DNA of 64,000 bases, taken from NCBI RefSeq assembly GCF_016598535.1, contig NZ_CP066779.1:2728001-2792000 (forward strand), read 5' to 3'. The notes under the pieces were generated by a model, which saw only the letters and a program-made list of their open reading frames with translations, searched no databases and was not told the origin of the DNA. A program made the position numbers and the translations under genes. How positions within the stretch are numbered: position 1 is the stretch's first letter; the number at the start of each line of letters is the position of its first letter. This DNA is from Rhodococcus sp. P-2 (GTDB taxonomy: Bacteria; Actinomycetota; Actinomycetes; Mycobacteriales; Mycobacteriaceae). Below are positions 29,859-37,100 of the stretch, piece after piece.

Positions 29859-31277
29859 TCAGAGAATGCGAACCAGAATCTCCGAGTGACCTGCACGAAT
29901 GATGTCGCCGTCTGCCAGCTGCCAGTCCTGGACCGGTGCGCCGTTGACGGTGGTGCCGTTCGTGGATCCCAAATCGGACAGCATCGCGGTGCGGCCGTCC
30001 CAACGGATGTCGATGTGACGACGTGAGACGCCGGTGTCCGGGAGGCGGAACTGGGCTTCCTGGCCGCGGCCGATGACATTGCTGCCGTCGCGAAGCTGGA
30101 AGTGGCGTCCGCTGCCGTCCTCGAGCTGCAGGGTTGCCGTCAGGCTTTGGGCCGTCGGTGCGTAACCGCCCTGAGGCTGGGCGTAGCCCTGCTGCGGGTA
30201 GGCCTGCGTCTGCTCGAAGTTGCCGCCCTGCTCGTAGCCGGCCTGCTCGTACGGCTGCTGTGTGTACGCCTGCTGGTCGTAGCCGCCCTGCTGGTAGCTC
30301 TGCTGGTCGTAGCCCGGCTGATCGTAGGACTGGCCGTTGTACGGCTGCTGGTAACCCTGCTGGTCGTAGCCGCCCTGCTGGTAACCCTGCTGGTCGTACC
30401 CACCCTGGTACGCCTGCTGGCCGTAGCCCTGCTGGTCGTACGGCTGCTGCTGGTAGCCCTGCTGGTCGTAGCCGCCGCCCTGCTGGTCATAACCCTGCTG
30501 GTCGTAACCGGCCTGCTCGTACGGCTGCTGCTGGTTCGGGTACGCCTGCTGGTCGTAGCCACCCTGCTGCTGGTTGTAGCCCTGCTGGTCGTCGCCCGTG
30601 CGGTAACCGTCGCCGCGGTCGTAACCGTTCTGGTACGGCGCTTCCTGGCCCTGCGGAGCGGCGTAACCGCCGTCGTCGTGGGAGTACCCGTTCCGTGCCG
30701 GCTGCTGCGGTTCGGGCTGGCGACCCGCCGGTTCGCGGCTTGGTTCGTAGCCTGAGTTCTGCGTCATGGGGCCGGCTCCTGGTTGTGACGGGACTGGATT
30801 GGAAACAGGGGGAACAATCGGTGCGGGTCGCTGAGGCGGCCGTTGTGGAGGCCGCGACGAAACCTGCGGAACATGCGACGGCGGTGATGCCTGCTCGGCG
30901 TCACCATCCGGGTCGACGGTTCCGCGGGTGCGGAACTGACCGGTGTGGAGCGCAGGCGAAGGCTCGAAAGTGACCGAGATGTCGCCGTACGTCTGCCAAC
31001 CCTGATCGCGGATGAAATCCTGCAGGTGTCGGCTGAAAGCTTTGGTAGTCAGTTCGCGATCAGCTGCCAACTCTTCGTGATCGGAGTTGTTGATGGTGAT
31101 CACGTAGTTGTTGGGGGCGAGAAGGATTCCGCCGCCGAGGTGCTCGACGCGGTCACGTGCCTCCTGCTGGAGCGCCGCCTCTACTTCCTGCGGCACAACA
31201 CCACCACCGAAGACCCGCGCGAATGCGTCGCCGACAGCTCCTTGGAGCTTTCGTTCGAAACGCTGCACGATGCCCAT
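29859..31277 (-). CDS. fhaA: FHA-domain protein FhaA with Q/G/Y-rich linker
   Basis: 472 aa from the ATG at 31277 (SD AGAGGAGGG). N-terminal DUF2662 domain (residues 1-125, starting MGIVQRFERKLQGAVGDAF), a Pro/Gln linker, a long low-complexity region (about 225-380) of YDQQG / YQQ / GGYDQQ units, and a C-terminal FHA domain (NVIGRGQEAQFRLPD, SRRHIDIRW, DLGSTNGTTV). In mycobacteria FhaA binds phosphorylated MurJ (MviN) pseudokinase and regulates lipid II export. First gene of the minus-strand kinase operon. Confidence 0.96.
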   Translation of the reverse strand: MGIVQRFERKLQGAVGDAFARVFGGGVVPQEVEAALQQEARDRVEHLGGGILLAPNNYVITINNSDHEELAADRELTTKAFSRHLQDFIRDQGWQTYGDISVTFEPSPALHTGQFRTRGTVDPDGDAEQASPPSHVPQVSSRPPQRPPQRPAPIVPPVSNPVPSQPGAGPMTQNSGYEPSREPAGRQPEPQQPARNGYSHDDGGYAAPQGQEAPYQNGYDRGDGYRTGDDQQGYNQQQGGYDQQAYPNQQQPYEQAGYDQQGYDQQGGGYDQQGYQQQPYDQQGYGQQAYQGGYDQQGYQQGGYDQQGYQQPYNGQSYDQPGYDQQSYQQGGYDQQAYTQQPYEQAGYEQGGNFEQTQAYPQQGYAQPQGGYAPTAQSLTATLQLEDGSGRHFQLRDGSNVIGRGQEAQFRLPDTGVSRRHIDIRWDGRTAMLSDLGSTNGTTVNGAPVQDWQLADGDIIRAGHSEILVRIL

Positions 31278-31531
31278 CGGGCCCTCCTCTCGCCTCGCAT
31301 CTACGACGGCAAAATGCTCGGCAAGTAGCGCCGGCACCGCCTTGTCGCGTGTCGTCCAAACTGCTGTACAGGTTCCACGGTACTGTCAAATGTCGCTTCG
31401 GCAGTACCTGGCCGCTGTTTCAGCATGGTATCGGTTCTGGGCTTTCGGGTCCTCGGTGTTCATCGATTCGTGCCCTGATCTGCACGAATAGAACTTTCAA
31501 AGTTTGTCGTGATAATGTTTCGGCGTTGCTC

Positions 31532-31617
31532 GGGCGAGTGGCGGAATGGCAGACGCGCTGGCTTCAGGTGCCAGTGTCCTTCGGGACGTGGGGGTTCAAG
31601 TCCCCCTTCGCCCACCA
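31532..31617 (+). tRNA. tRNA-Leu (CAG)
   Basis: Class II tRNA: acceptor GGGCGAG pairs with TTCGCCC (one G-U), anticodon stem CTGGC/GCCAG with loop TTCAGGT giving CAG at 31565-31567. Variable arm TGTCCTTCGGGACG. The T-arm is GGGGGTTCAAGTCCCCC and CCA is encoded (31615-31617). Accessory DNA starts soon after it. Confidence 0.98.
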
Positions 31618-31623
31618 CAAGAC

Positions 31624-31662
31624 GAGGCCACGAACTCATAAGAGTTCGTGGCCTCCTTTTTT
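31624..31662 (+). terminator. Terminator after tRNA-Leu
   Basis: 14-bp perfect stem GAGGCCACGAACTC (31624-31637) / GAGTTCGTGGCCTC (31642-31655), followed by CTTTTTTG. Confidence 0.95.
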
Positions 31663-31670
31663 GTTGTCGG

Positions 31671-32012
31671 CTATCTGGCCAAGGCCTGAATGAAGCTCAG
31701 AACGAAGTCCAATGCGGTGCCCGCAAACGGGTTGCCGACTGGTTGAGTGGCCGCGGCGGGCGCAGTGATCTGAGGGTTCATCATCCCTGGCGGCAGTGTG
31801 CCGGGTGGGAGATTGATGACGGCGTTGATGTCGTAGATGGTGTTGTCGGGGCCGTTGGTCACCGAGAACGAGAGACTGCCGAAGTCGACGACCGGAGTGT
31901 CGGCCGATGCAGTACCAACTGCACTGCCGAAGGTGATCGCGGCAGCGAGCGCGCCGACACCGAGGGCCGCGGTGGTCCGGGACAAACGAGTAGGCGTTGC
32001 GGGTCCATTCAC
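31671..32012 (-). CDS. Small secreted protein of unknown function
   Basis: 113 aa from the GTG at 32012 (SD GGGAG 8 nt upstream); the open frame to 32102 lacks a supporting SD. A signal peptide (TAALGVGALAAAITFGSAVG, cleavage at ASA-D near residue 38) leads to a mature part of about 75 residues (TPVVDFGSLSFSVTNG ... INLPPGTLPPGM ... FAGTALDFVLSFIQAL). No cysteines remain in the mature part and no family was recognised. It shares the tRNA-Leu terminator region as its 3' end. Confidence 0.7.
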   Translation of the reverse strand: MNGPATPTRLSRTTAALGVGALAAAITFGSAVGTASADTPVVDFGSLSFSVTNGPDNTIYDINAVINLPPGTLPPGMMNPQITAPAAATQPVGNPFAGTALDFVLSFIQALAR

Positions 32013-32176
32013 AGATGTGCTCCCTTTCGTGGTGACAGCATCCGCGTGGGAACGCGGAGGAGCCACGAGATTGCAACCACTATCGAGGAAGATAACGGAC
32101 ATTCACCCCATGGCGGGGTGGTTCGGCACGAAGTGCTTCGTCGTTCCTAGCAGTCAGAGACTTGGGAGTTGCCCGG

Positions 32177-32275
32177 GTGACTGCCCAGGAGATTCTTCTC
32201 GTCTTGGTTGAACGTCTGTTGGCCGACGGAACCCTCAGTAACCGGGTGGAACGTGACGTTCTCGCTCGACGCTGA
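32177..32275 (+). CDS. Possible short ORF, 32 aa
   Basis: GTG start with GGGAG 8 nt upstream, encoding TAQEILLVLVERLLADGTL then SNRVERDVLARR. It is amphipathic and helical, with natural codon use. It precedes the decayed DUF2637 gene by 119 bp. It could be a genuine small protein or the end of a lost gene, since the frame is open further upstream. Not recognised. Confidence 0.35.
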   Translation: MTAQEILLVLVERLLADGTLSNRVERDVLARR

Positions 32276-32394
32276 CCCTTCGTATTTTCGTATATCCGTA
32301 GATGCGGACATACGCGGAAAGCTAAATGGGGCCCCACAGGGAGGCAACCCGGCGAGGCTCCAGACCGGGAACCTCTGGAAGGAAAAACCCGATC

Positions 32395-32640
32395 ATGACC
32401 GACTTTAGCCTCCGGGCTGCCCGCATCCAGCTAGGCGCATTGCTCGGCGCACTCGCACTCGTCATTGCACTCGGCATCACCACCGGCGCATTCGTACTTT
32501 CCTTCGCCGTACAACGCGACCTCGCAAGGCAAGCACTGATCCCCGAACACCTGACCTGAATCTTCCCGACGATCGTTGACAGTGCAATCCTCGGCGCCAC
32601 CGTCGTCATCATCAGCAAGCTCAACATGAACAAACGCGAC
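32395..32640 (+). pseudogene. DUF2637 (SpdB-like) membrane protein with in-frame stop
   Basis: The first 54 codons from the ATG at 32395 encode one membrane segment (LGALLGALALVIALGITTG) and the DUF2637-type ending VQRDLARQALIPEHLT. The next codon is TGA (32557-32559) where DUF2637 proteins usually have Trp or another aromatic residue before FP.IVDSAI. After the stop the same frame continues as IFPTIVDSAILGATVVIISKLN, the expected second segment. The frame then loses similarity near 32640. This is read as a nonsense-mutated, truncated gene. The family is common on actinobacterial conjugative elements and phages. Confidence 0.65.
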
Positions 32641-32927
32641 AGAAGCTGTCCGTCGATAAGTCGCTCAGCGGCGCCCGCGCCAGTTGCGAAGCGTGGACCG
32701 AAGCTCTCACGCCAATCGTCGTCGACGCTATCCGTTCAGGCGCCCTTCGACTGCGTGCAAGCATGTCTCGGCTTGCAGACACTCTATGCGCCGGTTTCGT
32801 CGGCGCTGCGCAGGTTGCCGCTAGCCTCGAGAACCACACCATCACCAGACGAGTCGACGATCTGCTGCTAACGTGGCGCGGAACCGACCCGGCCGCAGAC
32901 CGTATGGTCGAAGAAGCATCCCTGTGA
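32637..32927 (+). pseudogene. Unrecognised coding remnant coupled to the TetR gene
   Basis: A frame lacking a good start runs from about 32637 to TGA 32925-32927: it includes SCEAWTEALTPIVVDAIRSG, MSRLADTLCAGFVGAAQVAA and ends DPAADRMVEEASL. Codon use looks genuine and the stop overlaps the GTG of the TetR gene (GTGA), a typical coupling. The only internal ATG leaves 54 residues. It is probably the 3' part of a gene whose start was lost at the junction with the DUF2637 remnant. No family recognised. Confidence 0.4.
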
Positions 32928-33603
32928 ACAGCCCCAACGAACCGGCACACACCCCGGAAAGTCTGGAAAGTGCTTCCACCACGAGAACCCGCCCGCGGAT
33001 CGGGCGCATCCCCGGCAGCAAGAACTCTGCAATGCAGACCGCGCAGTGCGAACGCGAGAAGCGATTATCGCCGTCGTAGCCCGGCACTTCGACACCGACG
33101 GGTACGGCCACACCAGCATCGACACCATCAGCGGTACCGGAAAATTCGCGAAAGGCGAGAAATACCACTTCCCATCCAAAGAAGCGATCGCCGAACACCT
33201 CATCTCGGACCGGAACCGCACCTTCGACGAAATCATCCGTGAAGCACTAGCGGCTGGCCCGCGCACCACGCTGGGGGAGAAGCTGTCAGCGATCTTCACG
33301 TCCCTCGCTCGTCAGATCGCCGAGAACATCAAGGTGCGGGCCGGCATGAAACTCACCCTCGAACCCACCATCGACAACGGCGCAGCATTCGCACGCTGGG
33401 TCGAGGCCATCAATGACATCATCGAAACAGCCATCACCGACGGTGAACTCACCGACACGCCCACCAGTCACCGACTCGCATGGAACCTGTGCGCCGGTAC
33501 CGTCGGGGCTGCCACCGGAGCCGCTGCACTGCGTGAAGATGTCGACCTCACCACTCGCATCGAGGCCATGGTTACAGCGCACGTGCGCAGCGCCCTGAAG
33601 TGA
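32924..33603 (+). pseudogene. TetR-family regulator with frameshift near 33046
   Basis: The GTG at 32924 opens NSPNEPAHTPESLESASTTR ... GRIPGSKNSAMQTAQ, then this frame terminates at 33079. The sequence resumes one frame over at 33046 as RTREAIIAVVARHFDTDGYG ... KYHFPSKEAIAEHLI and runs to 33603 with a full TetR ligand domain. Joining the two at about 33046 gives a continuous TetR protein of about 225 aa, resembling gamma-butyrolactone-receptor-type TetRs. Alternatively a GTG at 33046 yields a 185-aa protein, but it has no SD. The recognition helix region (SIDTISGTGKFAKGEK) looks degenerate. Confidence 0.6.
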
Positions 33604-34179
33604 CCGCAGGTCGTGAGAATTATCGACATCGCACCGAAATGTGGGGAATCAATTACCTCATGCACACGAGGCACTCATGCTATGGCGCACCTGAATCGAA
33701 TCCGCTACGCAAGAATTGGTCCGGTTCGAGCCCTTCATCGCCGGCCCGCCATACGGGCGGCGACCTCGTCTTCGAATAACGACTCGACCTGGACCGAATC
33801 ACCGAGAAGCCCGACCGAAGTGAAACTCAATGTCCTGACCTGCAAGAACCCTTGCAGATTGGTCATATGTGGCGACCTGATTCTCATTCACAACCACAAA
33901 CCAGAGCTACCGCGACACTGAACGGACTCGCCTCGGCGGCTCCCGCACAAGCATCGGCAGCCAGGAGTCTGTTCGAGGGGCCCATAGGGTCTGTCTCGAT
34001 AGCGCAACACCTTTGCCCTCCAGACTTCTCGACTGTCCATGGCGGTCTTCGCGGAGGGTATAGATGTTCGAGTTTCAACGATGCCGTAAAAATAAGGGTG
34101 CATCGAAGTACCGCAAACTCTGGTGCAATTCACTGCGATTCGATTCTCGTCGTAGGGCTTCGATAGATTTGCTGGGTAA
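33604..34179 (+). other. Gene-free stretch left of the helicase gene
   Basis: 576 bp with no supported gene. Frames are broken and no SD-start pair was found. One stretch near 33740-33850 shows fragmentary coding character (GGDLVFE, stop, RLDLDRITEKPDRSET), suggesting decayed coding DNA. The helicase promoter must be in the last part. Confidence 0.4.
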
Positions 34180-37100
34180 TTGTCGGTCGATGAGGTTCGA
34201 GACGAAGGCGGCGAGAGTTTGACTGACCAGAAGGTGAGTGCCGCGATCAAACAGTGGCGAGAAGCGCTCGTCAGTCTGACTGCCACTAACCGTTTGCTCA
34301 ACTACCGCCCGACTCGCGCATCCACGATTGAATTTTCACGGCACTCAGCCAGCGAGGCCTATTATATGGTCGCGTCGGGGGGGAAAACCTTCACGGTGGG
34401 CACGCGGCCAGCTGAACCATCGTCCGACGATGGCTCAGCGGAACTTGAGCGGGCAGTCCTTACTCAGTTGCCTGACTTCGATTTCGAAAGCTACCCGGAT
34501 CACCTTTTCACGGACAAAACCCAGCGTGACGTTGATCGTATACTGCGAAACCTTGCAGGTAGATCCAAGCGTGAGTTCCTCGACAAGGGTCTTAGAACCT
34601 TGTACGTGGCGTTGGGGGAGCTTAGGTGGAAAGAGGGATCAGGCGACGAGCGGCGCAGTCCTCTGCTTCTGATGCCGGCAGAACTTGATTCGCTTGGACC
34701 GCGTGAGCGAATGTACTTAGAGTTTTCGGACGATGACATTGCGGTCAACCCGGCTCTCGCGCTGCGCGTCTCAGAAGAACACGGCTTGATCCTGCCCTCC
34801 GCCGAAGACGTACGTAAAACTCTCGAAACTGAGGGCATGGACCGAGTTCTCGTTCTCTTCTGCGAAATTGCCTGGCCACCAGGATGGGAGATACGTGACT
34901 TTGCTGCGCTGGGCACTTTCATGTTCGCGAAAGAAGCGATGTACCAAGATCTTCTCGAACACGAGAAGGAGATCTCAGAATCTGTGCTAGTTCAGGCGCT
35001 TTCCGGTGGAATCTCGCCCGACGCATCGCCGTTCGTTTTCGAGCCACACAATGACGAGAGCATTGACGAGGCAGCGCCTCCGGAGACAGTGGCATTGGTG
35101 CTCGACGCTGATGCCAGCCAACGGGCAGCAGTGCAGGCTGCAGTCGAAGGACGAAGCTTCGTCCTGGACGGACCTCCTGGCACAGGAAAAAGTCAGACGA
35201 TCGCAAACATTATCGGCGCGCTCATCGAGAGAGGGAAGACTGTTCTCTTTGTTTCAGAGAAGGCTGTCGCGCTCGATGTCGTGCGCGACCGCCTCACTGA
35301 ACGTGAACTTGATCCGTTTCTGTTCGAACTCCACAGTAGTAAGGTTGCTCGCAAAGAAGTAGCAACCCGACTAGGACAAGCTCTGCAATCAGAACCTGTT
35401 CCCCGACGTGGCATGACTCCTGTGGTAATCGCTCAGCTTCAGGAAACGCGCGCAGCACTCACTCGGTACGTAGTTGCAGCCAACGAAACACGGAGCCCCT
35501 TGGAAGAAAGTTTCCACTACGTTCTCGGCCTGTTCGAACGGGTGCGATCCGAACGAGAAGGACCAGGCTTCGCGGGTGACCCCGACGCGCTGTCACCCGG
35601 CCAATTAGCGACTATCGAAAAGGCGATCAAACGGGTTGCGCGAAGATGGGTACTCCATCTGCAAGGAAGTCGAGCCGTCTGGTTCGGGCTGATTCGTCGC
35701 GAAGTCTCTCCAGTCCTCCTGGAGGATATTTCATCGATTCTCCGACGCCTGGGACAGGTTTTGGATGAGACGCGTACCGTGCGCAGCGCTTTCGACCTAG
35801 TCGCGTTCGATGATTTAGGGCGTGCTTCTGCGTTACTTGAAAGCTGGCACAAAGCACCTGAGTTTCAAGACGATTCGTGGCTCGACCAAGACGATTTCGG
35901 TGCACTTACAGCGGCAGTTGAGGTGTACGAGAGAGTGACAGCCAACCATGCACAGGCCGCGATCGCTGTCAAAGAGGCTCTCGGTGCCGGTTGGGAGCAG
36001 GTTCCGCGCATTACCGTCGATGAGCTACCCGAACTCGACGTTGACCTCCTCGAAGTCCCGGGGGTGTCATTGATGTCCACCGGGGCAACGATTGTCTCCG
36101 CCTCGGAGGCGATCGCTGAAAGCAGTGCCTGTCTTGAGGCATTGCGAGTTCGGTCAGAGGCTCTTGCGGCGCATAGTGGCGCGCAAGTTCCACATACGCT
36201 CGACGAAGTTCGGAGCCTGCAAACAGCGCTCAATATTTGTTTGTCAGAGTATGCGCCCCCCGCCGAATGGCTCTACGAGTCTCAGAGCCTAGCCGCCGCT
36301 CGCACAGCATTTACTGTGACTCGCGCGGCACAACATGCCTTGGATTTGGCAGAACGCGAAGCCTCGCCCTTCTTCACCGAAAAGCTCTTGACATCCGACC
36401 TCGTATCAATTGAACAATTGTCAACAACTACTGTGGGCTTCTTCAGGCGCTTCAGCTCGGACCACAAGGTACTGCGCCAGGCACTCTCCGAGATCTCTCC
36501 AGTGAAGTGGCAGCAAGCTCTTTCTGAATTACCAAGGGCTCGCACATGGGTAGATGCTCACCAGGCTTACGCGGCTTGCTTCCCCGAGGCGCAGCGTGCG
36601 CTCGGTCTCCTCTTCAGCGAGGACCGCTCGACGGACTGGAATCGCATTGAACGTATCATCGAGAACGCAAGTGCCGCATCGACGGTTCACTTTCAGTCTC
36701 GAAGCCTGACAGAGTGCATACTCTCCGACATAGCAAGTCAATTGACCGCCAAGGAATATTTGAATTCTTCAGAAGAAGCATTCACAAGCTGGGAATCGAA
36801 GTATGGAGTTTGGGCAGCTAAACATGAATCGAGGGGCGAAACCTTTCAAACGCTCAGGCAACGACTTGCCGACCGTTCAAGCCGGATACATGCGTTTGTT
36901 CAAATCGTCAAGGCTCAAGCAGAACACCTTGATCCGGAAGCTACGCTGGATTCTCACCTGAACGCAGCTCTTGCCCGGTCCCGTTGGGAAACGACCGCTG
37001 AGGCAGTTCGGGCGGGGGCAACCTGTCTCCGTTCATTTTCCGTCGACGTACACAAGTCAGACATCGACGCCGAAACTGCTCGGCGCAAGCTCGACTGGGC

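Noticed and set aside
30150..30620. Short tandem repeats resembling a CRISPR array
   Set aside because: Units are about 12-30 bp, in frame with FhaA and encode YDQQG; there are no unique spacers.
33613..33921. 102-aa plus-strand ORF in the gap before the helicase gene
   Set aside because: No SD, no domain, mixed codon use; left as gene-free DNA.
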